A stretch of 64,000 bases of DNA. It comes from Megaustenia siamemsis (lineage: Eukaryota > Mollusca > Gastropoda > Stylommatophora > Ariophantidae). The translations under genes and the position numbers were made by a program. The notes under the pieces were generated by a model that was not told the origin of the DNA, did not search any database, and was given only the letters and a program-made list of their open reading frames with translations. Where the stretch lies: positions 60,983,543 through 61,047,542 of the forward strand of contig JAVIAB010000159.1 of NCBI GenBank assembly GCA_032433765.1. Reading direction: 5' to 3'. Below are positions 1-11,293 of this stretch, one piece after another; within the stretch, counting starts at the first letter, position 1, and every line of letters starts with the position of its first letter.

Positions 1-573
1 CTACAGTGAATCGTATCTGTTCTGTTGTTGAATGTTTTCCATGCTATGACACTAAGCTATCCAGTATTTTCTCTCTTTGTCGTCCGCGATCTCTCTTTAC
101 TTTTATTTTTCCAGTTGTAACCAAGTATTCCAACTTATCATGATGTGCCCGAAAAATGTTGATTGCTTCACTCTGATGTTTTTTAAGAGCTCCCTTTTTG
201 TGTTGGCCTCTGAGAACTTCCTCATTGGTCTTTTTAGCTGTCCAGGGAACTTTCAACATTCTTCTGAGAAATCCCATCTACGTGGCCTCTAATCGTCTTT
301 TCATTTGTTTGTCTACTGTCCATGATTCGCATCCATAGGTCAGAATTGGTTCTATATAGCACCAATGAACACTCTTTCTCATTTATATTGACATAGATTT
401 GTTACATAAGATATTTTCATTTATTGAAATGCTATTTTGGCCTTAGATATTATGATTTTTATTTATGTGGTGCATCTCCCATCTGATGTTATTATTGTGT
501 CCAAGTATTTGAAACGTTGCACTTGTTTCAGATTTGTCTGTTTTTTTTATACTGCATGATAGTGATTGTTTCT
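1..573 (-). pseudogene. LINE-B 3' fragment, reverse transcriptase C-terminus (unit 1)
   Basis: Remnant of a 5'-truncated non-LTR retrotransposon. The minus strand 44-277 encodes the region after the reverse transcriptase (FLRRMLKVPWTAKKTNEEVL, then a basic GKIKVKRDRGRQREK tail). Near 470-540 the minus strand reads the VQRFKYLDTIITSDGRC block that follows the polymerase palm in this LINE class. The rest of its 3' tail lies beyond the left edge. Confidence 0.8.
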
Positions 574-1628
574 AAACAACTTTTAGAATGCCTAAAAGAG
601 ATACATCTAGATGACGTGGACTTACGATTAATATGTAATCTATACTGGGAACAAACAGCAATAATAAAATATAACAATGAGAACTCTACACCCATTGATA
701 TAAAAAGAGGTTAAGACAGGGATGCATCCTATCACCAAGCTTGTTCAAGCTATACACTGAGCAAATCTTTAAAAAACATCATAGAGATGCCAGGCCTACA
801 AATTAATGGAAATATATTCAATAACCTAAGATATGCTGATGATACTGTACTACTAGCAGAAAATCCTAAAGATCTACAACAATTACTTAATGAAATAAAC
901 ATGACAAGCAAAAAATATGGTCTAGATATGAATATCAAAAAGACTAAAACTATGATCATAATTAAAAAAAAAGAAAATACTCAAAACCCACAAGCGGTTA
1001 TCAAAATTGAAGGAATAGACCTGGCGACAGTTCAGAACTACAACTAACTTGGACATACTATAACCAGTGATGGAAAATGTACAAACTGAAATAAATAAAG
1101 AATAGGAATGGTAAAAAGTAATTTCAATGTCATGAAGAACATACTAACATCAAAACAATTAACACCAAGCCTAAAACTAAGAATAGCAAAATGTTGCATC
1201 TTCTCAATATTCCTGTATGGTGCAGAAACATGCACATTAGATAAATAAACAGAATAGATAATTGAAGCCTTTGAAATGTGGATATATAGAAGAATAGGTA
1301 GAATTGGATGGAAGGAAAAGAAAACAAACGATGAAGTATTAAAACAACTAAAAATGAAAAGAGAACTACTAAACACAATTCAAACAAGACAAATGCGACT
1401 TTTGGGCCATGTTAAAAGACACAACAGCCTACTAAAAGTAATCCTGGAGGGGGAAAATACAAGGTAAAAGAGGCAGAGGCAGACCAAGACTAAAAATGGA
1501 CGAGTAAGATCAAAAGATAGACAAATCAGCCTATGACAACCTGCACCATCAAAACAAGAGACAGAGCAGAATGGCGCTCCATGGTAGCCATCCTTCGTTG
1601 CGGAGACGGCACTAGACGATGATGATGA
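574..1628 (+). pseudogene. LINE-C reverse transcriptase, 3' half (unit 1)
   Basis: Second half of a LINE-C ORF2 on the plus strand. The order is the ECLKEIHLDD region, a stop inside the RQGC motif area (about 712), the catalytic LRYADDTVLLAE block near 826-858, KKYGLDMNIKKTK, then the C-terminal MWIYRRIGRIGWKEKKTND and RQMRLLGHVKRH blocks. Several in-frame stops and frameshifts make it a pseudogene. It ends in gatgatga (about 1621-1628), the 3' tail typical of this family here. The intact relative at 31.7-33.9 kb supports the alignment. Confidence 0.85.
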
Positions 1629-3143
1629 ATCTATGGCCACTAGAAAGATAAATGGAGACAGAAGGCATCCCTGCCTTACTCCTGTTCTTATTTCAAATGC
1701 TTATGTAAGCTGCCATTCATGAACCACACTAGATTTTGTTCCTTCATACATTATTTTGTCAGGTTAATAAACTTTATGGGGATTCCGTAATGACTCCGCA
1801 ACTTCCAAAGCATTCTTTTGTCTAAACTATCAAATGCTTTTTCGTAATCTATGAATCCAATATGAAGTAGCAATTTTAGTTCTAAACTTTGTTCCACTAT
1901 TATACGTAGGGTAGTTATTTGATCAACACATGATCTGTTCTTCCTAAAACCTTTTTGTTCATCTCTCAAATGTTTCTCTATGGTCTCATTTAGTCTCTCC
2001 ATAATGATTCTGCTTAATATTTTTCCTTCCACTGATAGTAGCATAATTCCCCTATAATTTGTGCACTCCTGTAAACTTCCTTTCTTAGGTAGTTTGATCA
2101 TATAACCTTCTTTCCAGTCTTTAGGTATTTCTTTCCTCTCCCAAATTTTATCTAATAGATTATGTAGCATCTTTGTAGAGTTGTTCATACCTGATTTGAT
2201 GGCTACCGAAGAAATTTCATCTGGTCATTTCTGGCTTTACCATTTTTTTTAATAGCTTGATGGCTTTCATTATTTCGTCTTTACTTGATTTTCTAGAGTT
2301 ATCTGCTGGTAGTATATCTGGAGGGTCATTTAAGCCGGGTCTGTTCAAAAGTACTTCAAAGTGCTCTTACCATCTCTCCAATTGTACCCTTATATTACTA
2401 AGCTGATTTTTTTCTTATCTTTAATAAAGACATTGATCTATTTGCATTGTATACTTAATTTCTTTGTGCTGTTGTACAGTTCTTTCATATTACCTTTATT
2501 TCCTGGATCCTCTGTCTCTTATGCTAGTTCTTCTGTATATTTCCTTTTTATCCCTTTTAATGCATCTTCTCACTTCTTTGTTCACCTTAGTGTACGCTTC
2601 CTGTGTCTTGGCTTTAGCACTTCTCGTCTGCCTTAATTTTTGTCTGCTTTTTTTTTTGTTCTTTTTTTCTTTATTTTTATCCAAGGTCTATGCTGTCGTC
2701 CATGCCTTATTCTGGCGTTCTCTTTTCCCCAGCGTTTCTTCGTATCTATCCAAATGTCTTTTACCTGTTTCCAATGATCTTCTATATTTATTGTATTTTC
2801 TAGTTGTTGAGGGACTTGGTATTTGTTTTCAATTGTGACTGCGAATTTATCTTTCATTCTTTGTTCTTTAAGAAACCCTGCATTGATATACTTTCTACCC
2901 TTAATCGTTGTAGTATATCTTTTCAGTTTATGTTTGGCTATCAGAAGTTGACGATCTGAATGTACATCTGCCCCTCTATATACTTTTACATCTTTTAAGG
3001 ATGATTTAAAATTATAATTAATACATATGTGATATATGTTTGATTTTCCGTTCTGTGATCTGGTGACACCCATGTAACTTTATATATTCTATTATGTTGG
3101 AATATTGTTCCTAAAAGGCTCATTTGATTAAGGGCACAGAAAT
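1629..3143 (-). pseudogene. LINE-A reverse transcriptase and linker (unit 1)
   Basis: Minus-strand LINE-A body, colinear with the intact copy at 59.8-62.4 kb. From its 5' side: the end of the endonuclease region and linker (2633-3073), the conserved MERWKEHFEELL region in broken form near 2340-2400, then the fingers and palm (1751-2188) with IKLPKKGSLQECTNYRGI, GFRKNRSC and FIDYEKAFDSL. One T missing near 1755 shortens the frame compared with the other units. The region C-terminal to the palm is missing because LINE-C interrupts it. Confidence 0.85.
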
Positions 3144-3157
3144 TGTGTTGCTTGCAG

Positions 3158-3926
3158 CAATATTCTTTCATACACTCGACAGGAAAAGTAGGGAACAGAA
3201 CCCGGTCGTGGTTAATGCTGAGGTCAACGGTCTCATCTGCGATAATACCGATGAGAACGATGCAGTCATCTATACAGACGGATCTGTAAGACGACACGAA
3301 AGAAGTGCATGGGCATTTACAGCACGCTCAGCAGGCAGAATAGCCAAGGAAGACAGTGGTGCATACGCCATGACCACGAGTAGCATGACAATGGAGGTGA
3401 TGGCAGTGACCAAGGCATTCAAATGGTTAGAGTCACAAGACTACATCCACGCATGTATACTGAGTGATTCGATGAGCATGATAAAAAAAGTGGAGGCGGG
3501 CTATGTACGCATGCAATGGGTAGAGTCGTTCAGAAATCCAAAATACGTAAGGTCACCTTTGTCTATGTCCCTGGACATGCGGGAGTACGGGGAAATGAGA
3601 GAGCGGACAGGTTGGCTAGCTGCGCTGTCGTTGAGGACGGGCAACCGATGGATCGGGCGGACATCATCAATGCCCTTCGAGATGTTGGAAGAGCACAGGA
3701 CTTCGACAAACACAGATCAACGTCACTTCTTCGGATGATGGAAATGGGAGTTAAGATGGGCACAGCCAGAAATGAGAAACTTAGTGGCCGTGTAAGAAGA
3801 CTTATCAACCAACATAGAACTGGAGTCGTCAGTCGCTGGACACTGAGGGAATTGCTGAGGAGGGGATCTGAGCACCTATGGACATGTTCGGAGTGCAATG
3901 ATGATGACCCGCAAATGACTCAATAA
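3158..3926 (+). pseudogene. RNase H domain fragment, frameshifted (unit 1)
   Basis: Same RNase H segment as in units 2-4, but one G is missing near 3530 (tcgttcagaaatcc against tcgttgcagaaatcc). The first part (YTDGS, SSMTMEVMAV, LSDSMSM) and the second part (VPGHAGVRGNERAD) lie in different frames. Bracketed by caatattctttcat at 3158-3171 and 3932-3945. Confidence 0.85.
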
Positions 3927-3945
3927 TGACTCAATATTCTTTCAT

Positions 3946-4060
3946 GTCATTCGCAGTAATTCATATGTCAGCGAAAGTCTCTCAAGTCATTTATTTGTCA
4001 TTCATAGTCACTTGTGTCATTCATCTGTCAGTCATAGTCACTTATATCATTCATAGTCTT
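3946..4060. repeat. Short degenerate TCATTCAT repeats (in every unit)
   Basis: Right after the RNase H segment, about 115 bp consist of loose repeats of gtcattcat/gtcagtcat with agtcactt spacers. The counterparts start near 9306, 14667, 20029 and 24612. No coding content is seen. Confidence 0.6.
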
Positions 4061-4395
4061 AAAAAGAGAGCCCTAAAACTGTTTGAGACGAATCTCGATT
4101 CTTTCAATATTACAATAAACTGAACATCTTTTTATGTCTGACACTTTAAAATATCCATAATTTTATCTATAAAATGTGGCTGTTTCATTTGTTGCTTCAG
4201 CATTAGAATGGAGTTTTGCAATAACGATGATCAAAATCCATTATTTTCGGTCGGCCATTCGGTTTGGTATTCTCACAACGTTTGTTGCACGCTTGTTGTT
4301 TTGTGATTTGATCGTTCTGTCTTGTCACGTGGCCAAATCATCTTATATTGTCTTCCTCTTCTTCCTCTTCTACTCTTCCTCTTCTTCTACATTTC

Positions 4396-4732
4396 AGCTC
4401 CCTGTGGAGCATATGTCTTCTACAAACACTTTCCAAGTCGTTCTGTTTCTTGCCATTCTTTTAAGACCATTCCATGTCTTCCCCATGATCGTATTTTCTT
4501 TTTCTATCTTTCTTCTCCAAGAATTAATTGGTCTTCCTCTTTGTCTTTTCCCTGGGGATTCCAAAAAAGGGCCTGATGTGTAATACTCTTAGTTCGCTTC
4601 AGCAGTGTGTGTCCCATGCAGCGCCATCGTCTTCGCTGTATCTCTTTATCCACTGGTATTTCACTGGTACATTTCCATAGTTCTATGTTAGTGATTTTGT
4701 CCTGCCATTTCCATGCTTTTATTCTGCGTAAG
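4396..4732 (-). pseudogene. LINE-A 3' end fragment (unit 1)
   Basis: Matches the 3' end of the intact LINE-A copy near 59,672-60,010 (the terminal RT domain with its RRWRWIGH-type block, then the end of the element), with stops. Its continuation resumes after LINE-C at 6987; the roughly 510 bp of LINE-A that should lie between (60,010-60,520 in the intact copy) are missing, so the LINE-C insertion went with a target deletion. Confidence 0.75.
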
Positions 4733-5286
4733 ATATATGGCAGGATTATATACCAGAACTATTTCACGACCAAAGGGACAAGAAACCACATATAAATTGT
4801 ACATCGGGCTGTAAAATCTTAAAATCTGAGGTGGAAAAAGCTATAAAAATAATGAAAAAGGGAAATGCAGCAGGACCTGACAGCATACAGATAGAGATGA
4901 TACAGGCACTAGAAGATTTTAGCATTGAAGTGATTACAGACATATGCAACGACATATACCACACATGATACATACCAAATGAACTAAAAACATCAACTTT
5001 CATTGCATTGCTTAGAAAGAATGGTGCAGTTGAAGGCAGTGACTTTAGAACAATAAACTTAATGAGCCATGTTACAAAAATCTTGCAAAAAGTTATACCA
5101 GGAAGGATTCAGAATAAATACTGAATTAGATGAGCAGCAATTTGGATTTGGGAAAATAGCGGGACAAATGGAGCCATAATGTGCATGAGAAAATTAATCG
5201 AAAAGTACACAGAAGTAAACAAACCAATATATGCATGCTTCATAGACTGCACCAAATTTTTTGATACAGTACACCACAAACAACTT
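4733..5286 (+). pseudogene. LINE-C reverse transcriptase, 5' half (units 1-2)
   Basis: First part of the 5'-truncated LINE-C: KAIKIMKKGNAAGPDSIQ (about 4843), MSHVTKILQKV (about 5060), then a broken FIDYTKAFD-type palm block (here FIDCTKFFD near 5240). Stops and a frameshift are present. It continues at 5932 after the LINE-B insertion. Confidence 0.8.
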
Positions 5287-5931
5287 ATCATCATCATCAT
5301 CATCATCATGTGCCATACCGGTTGGCGTAGGTGATCATGTCCCTCCACAATCTTCTATCTACAGTGAATCGTATCTGTTCTGTTGTTGAATGTTTTCCAT
5401 GCTATGACACTAAGCTATCCAGTATTTTCTCTCTTTGTCGTCCGCGATCTCTCTTTACTTTTATTTTTCCAGTTGTAACCAAGTATTCCAACTTATCATG
5501 ATGTGCCCGAAAAATGTTGATTGCTTCACTCTGATGTTTTTTAAGAGCTCCCTTTTTGTGTTGGCCTCTGAGAACTTCCTCATTGGTCTTTTTAGCTGTC
5601 CAGTGAACTTTCAACATTCTTCTGAGAAATCCCATCTACGTGGCCTCTAATCGTCTTTTCATTTGTTTGTCTACTGTCCATGATTCGCATCCATAGGTCA
5701 GAATTGGTTCTATATAGCACCAATGAACACTCTTTCTCATTTATATTGACATAGATTTGTTACATAAGATATTTTCATTTATTGAAATGCTATTTTGGCC
5801 TTAGATATTATGATTTTTATTTATGTGGTGCATCTCCCATCTGATGTTATTATTGTGTCCAAGTATTTGAAACGTTGCACTTGTTTCAGATTTGTCTGTT
5901 TTTTTTATACTGCATGATAGTGATTGTTTCT
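5287..5931 (-). mobile_element. LINE-B insertion inside LINE-C (unit 2)
   Basis: A complete 645-bp, 5'-truncated LINE-B insertion. Its 3' end is a run of ATC triplets (GAT on its own strand) at 5287-5308. It is flanked by the 9-bp direct repeat aaacaactt (5278-5286 and 5932-5940), read as the target-site duplication, and it interrupts LINE-C between its HHKQL and ECLKEIHLDD codons. One residue (His for Pro) differs from the other units in the encoded C-terminal stretch 5402-5635. Confidence 0.85.
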
Positions 5932-6986
5932 AAACAACTTTTAGAATGCCTAAAAGAGATACATCTAGATGACGTGGACTTACGATTAATATGTAATCTA
6001 TACTGGGAACAAACAGCAATAATAAAATATAACAATGAGAACTCTACACCCATTGATATAAAAAGAGGTTAAGACAGGGATGCATCCTATCACCAAGCTT
6101 GTTCAAGCTATACACTGAGCAAATCTTTAAAAAACATCATAGAGATGCCAGGCCTACAAATTAATGGAAATATATTCAATAACCTAAGATATGCTGATGA
6201 TACTGTACTACTAGCAGAAAATCCTAAAGATCTACAACAATTACTTAATGAAATAAACATGACAAGCAAAAAATATGGTCTAGATATGAATATCAAAAAG
6301 ACTAAAACTATGATCATAATTAAAAAAAAAGAAAATACTCAAAACCCACAAGCGGTTATCAAAATTGAAGGAATAGACCTGGCGACAGTTCAGAACTACA
6401 ACTAACTTGGACATACTATAACCAGTGATGGAAAATGTACAAACTGAAATAAATAAAGAATAGGAATGGTAAAAAGTAATTTCAATGTCATGAAGAACAT
6501 ACTAACATCAAAACAATTAACACCAAGCCTAAAACTAAGAATAGCAAAATGTTACATCTTCTCAATATTCCTGTATGGTGCAGAAACATGCACATTAGAT
6601 AAATAAACAGAATAGATAATTGAAGCCTTTGAAATGTGGATATATAGAAGAATAGGTAGAATTGGATGGAAGGAAAAGAAAACAAACGATGAAGTATTAA
6701 AACAGCTAAAAATGAAAAGAGAACTACTAAACACAATTCAAACAAGACAAATGCGACTTTTGGGCCATGTTAAAAGACACAACAGCCTACTAAAAGTAAT
6801 CCTGGAGGGGGAAAATACAAGGTAAAAGAGGCAGAGGCAGACCAAGACTAAAAATGGACGAGTAAGATCAAAAGATAGACAAATCAGCCTATGACAACCT
6901 GCACCATCAAAACAAGAGACAGAGCAGAATGGCGCTCCATGGTAGCCATCCTTCGTTGCGGAGACGGCACTAGACGATGATGATGA
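5932..6986 (+). pseudogene. LINE-C reverse transcriptase, 3' half (unit 2)
   Basis: Continues the LINE-C 5' half at 4733-5286 across the LINE-B insertion. It has the same stops as unit 1; the YADD block lies near 6190. Confidence 0.85.
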
Positions 6987-8502
6987 ATCTATGGCCACTA
7001 GAAAGATAAATGGAGACAGAAGGCATCCCTGCCTTACTCCTGTTCTTATTTCAAATGCTTATGTAAGCTGCCATTCATGAACCACACTAGATTTTGTTCC
7101 TTCATACATTATTTTTGTCAGGTTAATAAACTTTATGGGGATTCCGTAATGACTCCGCAACTTCCAAAGCATTCTTTTGTCTAAACTATCAAATGCTTTT
7201 TCGTAATCTATGAATCCAATATGAAGTAGCAATTTTAGTTCTAAACTTTGTTCCACTATTATACGTAGGGTAGTTATTTGATCAACACATGATCTGTTCT
7301 TCCTAAAACCTTTTTGTTCATCTCTCAAATGTTTCTCTATGGTCTCATTTAGTCTCTCCATAATGATTCTGCTTAATATTTTTCCTTCCACTGATAGTAG
7401 CATAATTCCCCTATAATTTGTGCACTCCTGTAAACTTCCTTTCTTAGGTAGTTTGATCATATAACCTTCTTTCCAGTCTTTAGGTATTTCTTTCCTCTCC
7501 CAAATTTTATCTAATAGATTATGTAGCATCTTTGTAGAGTTGTTCATACCTGATTTGATGGCTACCGAAGAAATTTCATCTGGTCCTTTCTGGCTTTACC
7601 ATTTTTTTTAATAGCTTGATGGCTTTCATTATTTCGTCTTTACTTGATTTTCTAGAGTTATCTGCTGGTAGTATATCTGGAGGGTCATTTAAGCCGGGTC
7701 TGTTCAAAAGTACTTCAAAGTGCTCTTACCATCTCTCCAATTGTACCCTTATATTACTAAGCTGATTTTTTTCTTATCTTTAATAAAGACATTGATCTAT
7801 TTGCATTGTATACTTAATTTCTTTGTGCTGTTGTACAGTTCTTTCATATTACCTTTATTTCCTGGATCCTCTGTCTCTTATGCTAGTTCTTCTGTATATT
7901 TCCTTTTTATCCCTTTTAATGCATCTTCTCACTTCTTTGTTCACCTTAGTGTACGCTTCCTGTGTCTTGGCTTTAGCACTTCTCGTCTGCCTTAATTTTT
8001 GTCTGCTTTTTTTTTTGTTCTTTTTTTCTTTATTTTTATCCAAGGTCTATGCTGTCGTCCATGCCTTATTCTGGCGTTCTCTTTTCCCCAGCGTTTCTTC
8101 GTATCTATCCAAATGTCTTTTACCTGTTTCCAATGATCTTCTATATTTATTGTATTTTCTAGTTGTTGAGGGACTTGGTATTTGTTTTCAATTGTGACTG
8201 CGAATTTATCTTTCATTCTTTGTTCTTTAAGAAACCCTGCATTGATATACTTTCTACCCTTAATCGTTGTAGTATATCTTTTCAGTTTATGTTTGGCTAT
8301 CAGAAGTTGACGATCTGAATGTACATCTGCCCCTCTATATACTTTTACATCTTTTAAGGATGATTTAAAATTATAATTAATACATATGTGATATATGTTT
8401 GATTTTCCGTTCTGTGATCTGGTGACACCCATGTAACTTTATATATTCTATTATGTTGGAATATTGTTCCTAAAAGGCTCATTTGATTAAGGGCACAGAA
8501 AT
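6987..8502 (-). pseudogene. LINE-A reverse transcriptase and linker (unit 2)
   Basis: Same segment as unit 1, with the longer palm frame (7059-7547, ending near YEGTKSSVVHEWQL). Frames are split near 7550-7990 by stops and indels. Confidence 0.85.
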
Positions 8503-9286
8503 TGTGTTGCTTGCAGCAATATTCTTTCATACACTCGACAGGAAAAGTAGGGAACAGAACCCGGTCGTGGTTAATGCTGAGGTCAACGGTCTCATCTGCG
8601 ATAATACCGATGAGAACGATGCAGTCATCTATACAGACGGATCTGTAAGACGACACGAAAGAAGTGCATGGGCATTTACAGCACGCTCAGCAGGCAGAAT
8701 AGCCAAGGAAGACAGTGGTGCATACGCCATGACCACGAGTAGCATGACAATGGAGGTGATGGCAGTGACCAAGGCATTCAAATGGTTAGAGTCACAAGAC
8801 TACATCCACGCATGTATACTGAGTGATTCGATGAGCATGATAAAAAAAGTGGAGGCGGGCTATGTACGCATGCAATGGGTAGAGTCGTTGCAGAAATCCA
8901 AAATACGTAAGGTCACCTTTGTCTATGTCCCTGGACATGCGGGAGTACGGGGAAATGAGAGAGCGGACAGGTTGGCTAGCTGCGCTGTCGTTGAGGACGG
9001 GCAACCGATGGATCGGGCGGACATCATCAATGCCCTTCGAGATGTTGGAAGAGCACAGGACTTCGACAAACACAGATCAACGTCACTTCTTCGGATGATG
9101 GAAATGGGAGTTAAGATGGGCACAGCCAGAAATGAGAAACTTGTTGGCCGTGTAAGAAGACTTATCAACCAACATAGAACTGGAGTCGTCAGTCGCTGGA
9201 CACTGAGGGAATTGCTGAGGAGGGGATCTGAGCACCTATGGACATGTTCGGAGTGCAATGATGATGACCCGCAAATGACTCAATAA
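8483..9286 (+). CDS. RNase HI-type domain ORF from a LINE (unit 2)
   Basis: Open frame of 267 codons containing a full RNase H fold signature: the first catalytic Asp in IYTDGS, Glu in SSMTMEVMAV, Asp in ILSDSMSM, and the late VPGHAGVRGNERADRLA block with His and Asp. RNase H removes the RNA strand of RNA:DNA hybrids and, in some non-LTR retrotransposons, is fused after the reverse transcriptase. There is no ATG before the first catalytic Asp; the frame opens at TTG in flanking LINE-A sequence. The C-terminus (WTLRELLRRGSEHLWTCSEC) resembles the tail of a retrotransposon polyprotein. Best read as a 5'-truncated LINE fragment whose frame is still open, not as an independent gene. Valine follows NEKL here, as in unit 4. 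Confidence 0.75.
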   Translation: MIKGTEIVLLAAIFFHTLDRKSREQNPVVVNAEVNGLICDNTDENDAVIYTDGSVRRHERSAWAFTARSAGRIAKEDSGAYAMTTSSMTMEVMAVTKAFKWLESQDYIHACILSDSMSMIKKVEAGYVRMQWVESLQKSKIRKVTFVYVPGHAGVRGNERADRLASCAVVEDGQPMDRADIINALRDVGRAQDFDKHRSTSLLRMMEMGVKMGTARNEKLVGRVRRLINQHRTGVVSRWTLRELLRRGSEHLWTCSECNDDDPQMTQ

Positions 9287-9756
9287 TGACTCAATATTCT
9301 TTCATGTCATTCGCAGTAATTCATATGTCAGCGAAAGTCTCTCAAGTCATTTATTTGTCATTCATAGTCACTTGTGTCATTCATCTGTCAGTCATAGTCA
9401 CTTATATCATTCATAGTCTTAAAAAAGAGAGCCCTAAAACTGTTTGAGACGAATCTCGATTCTTTCAATATTACAATAAACTGAACATCTTTTTATGTCT
9501 GACACTTTAAAATATCCATAATTTTATCTATAAAATGTGGCTGTTTCATTTGTTGTTTCAGCATTAGAATGGAGTTTTGCAATAACGATGATCAAAATCC
9601 ATTATTTTCGGTCGGCCATTCGGTTTGGTATTCTCACAACGTTTGTTGCACGCTTGTTGTTTTGTGATTTGATCGTTCTGTCTTGTCACGTGGCCAAATC
9701 ATCTTATATTGTCTTCCTCTTCTTCCTCTTCTACTCTTCCTCTTCTTCTACATTTC

Positions 9757-10093
9757 AGCTCCCTGTGGAGCATATGTCTTCTACAAACACTTTCCAAGTC
9801 GTTCTGTTTCTTGCCATTCTTTTAAGACCATTCCATGTCTTCCCCATGATCGTATTTTCTTTTTCTATCTTTCTTCTCCAAGAATTAATTGGTCTTCCTC
9901 TTTGTCTTTTCCCTGGGGATTCCAAAAAAGGGCCTGATGTGTAATACTCTTAGTTCGCTTCAGCAGTGTGTGTCCCATGCAGCGCCATCGTCTTCGCTGT
10001 ATCTCTTTATCCACTGGTATTTCACTGGTACATTTCCATAGTTCTATGTTAGTGATTTTGTCCTGCCATTTCCATGCTTTTATTCTGCGTAAG
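9757..10093 (-). pseudogene. LINE-A 3' end fragment (unit 2)
   Basis: Same fragment as in unit 1. The unassigned AT-rich stretch to its left (about 9420-9756) holds nothing I recognise. Confidence 0.75.
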
Positions 10094-10647
10094 ATATATG
10101 GCAGGATTATATACCAGAACTATTTCACGACCAAAGGGACAAGAAACCACATATAAATTGTACATCGGGCTGTAAAATCTTAAAATCTGAGGTGGAAAAA
10201 GCTATAAAAATAATGAAAAAGGGAAATGCAGCAGGACCTGACAGCATACAGATAGAGATGATACAGGCACTAGAAGATTTTAGCATTGAAGTGATTACAG
10301 ACATATGCAACGACATATACCACACATGATACATACCAAATGAACTAAAAACATCAACTTTCATTGCATTGCTTAGAAAGAATGGTGCAGTTGAAGGCAG
10401 TGACTTTAGAACAATAAACTTAATGAGCCATGTTACAAAAATCTTGCAAAAAGTTATACCAGGAAGGATTCAGAATAAATACTGAATTAGATGAGCAGCA
10501 ATTTGGATTTGGGAAAATAGCGGGACAAATGGAGCCATAATGTGCATGAGAAAATTAATCGAAAAGTACACAGAAGTAAACAAACCAATATATGCATGCT
10601 TCATAGACTGCACCAAATTTTTTGATACAGTACACCACAAACAACTT
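10094..10647 (+). pseudogene. LINE-C reverse transcriptase, 5' half (units 2-3)
   Basis: Copy of 4733-5286; continues at 11294. Confidence 0.8.
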
Positions 10648-11293
10648 ATCATCATCATCATCATCATCATGTGCCATACCGGTTGGCGTAGGTGATCATG
10701 TCCCTCCACAATCTTCTATCTACAGTGAATCGTATCTGTTCTGTTGTTGAATGTTTTCCATGCTATGACACTAAGCTATCCAGTATTTTCTCTCTTTGTC
10801 GTCCGCGATCTCTCTTTACTTTTATTTTTCCAGTTGTAACCAAGTATTCCAACTTATCATGATGTGCCCGAAAAATGTTGATTGCTTCACTCTGATGTTT
10901 TTTAAGAGCTCCCTTTTTGTGTTGGCCTCTGAGAACTTCCTCATTGGTCTTTTTAGCTGTCCAGGGAACTTTCAACATTCTTCTGAGAAATCCCATCTAC
11001 GTGGCCTCTAATCGTCTTTTCATTTGTTTGTCTACTGTCCATGATTCGCATCCATAGGTCAGAATTGGTTCTATATAGCACCAATGAACACTCTTTCTCA
11101 TTTATATTGACATAGATTTGTTACATAAGATATTTTCATTTATTGAAATGCTATTTTGGCCTTAGATATTATGATTTTTATTTATGTGGTGCATCTCCCA
11201 TCTGATGTTATTATTGTGTCCAAGTATTTGAAACGTTGCACTTGTTTCAGATTTGTCTGTTTTTTTTTATACTGCATGATAGTGATTGTTTCT
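10648..11293 (-). mobile_element. LINE-B insertion inside LINE-C (unit 3)
   Basis: Same insertion as in unit 2, with aaacaactt at 10639-10647 and 11294-11302. One extra T in the homopolymer near its 5' end opens a longer minus frame (11182-11415) joining the TSDGRC block to sequence upstream. Confidence 0.85.

Larger units (their letters stand above)
1..5358. repeat. Tandem array unit 1 (5.36-kb composite)
   Basis: First of six consecutive copies of one composite sequence; the window opens inside it, so the array continues to the left. Unit borders are arbitrary and set where the window starts. Order inside: LINE-B end (minus), LINE-C 3' half (plus), LINE-A body (minus), RNase H segment (plus), an unassigned AT-rich stretch (about 4060-4395 in this unit), LINE-A 3' end (minus), LINE-C 5' half (plus), start of the next LINE-B. 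Length 5358 bp. This copy has a one-base loss near 3530 that breaks its RNase H frame. Confidence 0.95.
5359..10719. repeat. Tandem array unit 2
   Basis: Length 5361 bp, differing from unit 1 by scattered single bases and one-base indels over the full length. It is the first copy complete in the window with an open RNase H frame. The T-run before the LINE-C junction has 8 T, as in units 1 and 6. Confidence 0.95.

Noticed and set aside
2361..2838. Hydrophobic plus-strand frames of 91-124 codons in each array unit
   Set aside because: They are antisense shadows of the LINE-A linker region; the Lys/Glu-rich minus strand gives Leu/Phe/Ser-rich plus frames.
3124..3926. RNase H ORF as a host cellular RNase H1 gene
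   Set aside because: No ATG before the catalytic core, no hybrid-binding domain, and location inside a repeat unit next to LINE fragments point to a retroelement origin.
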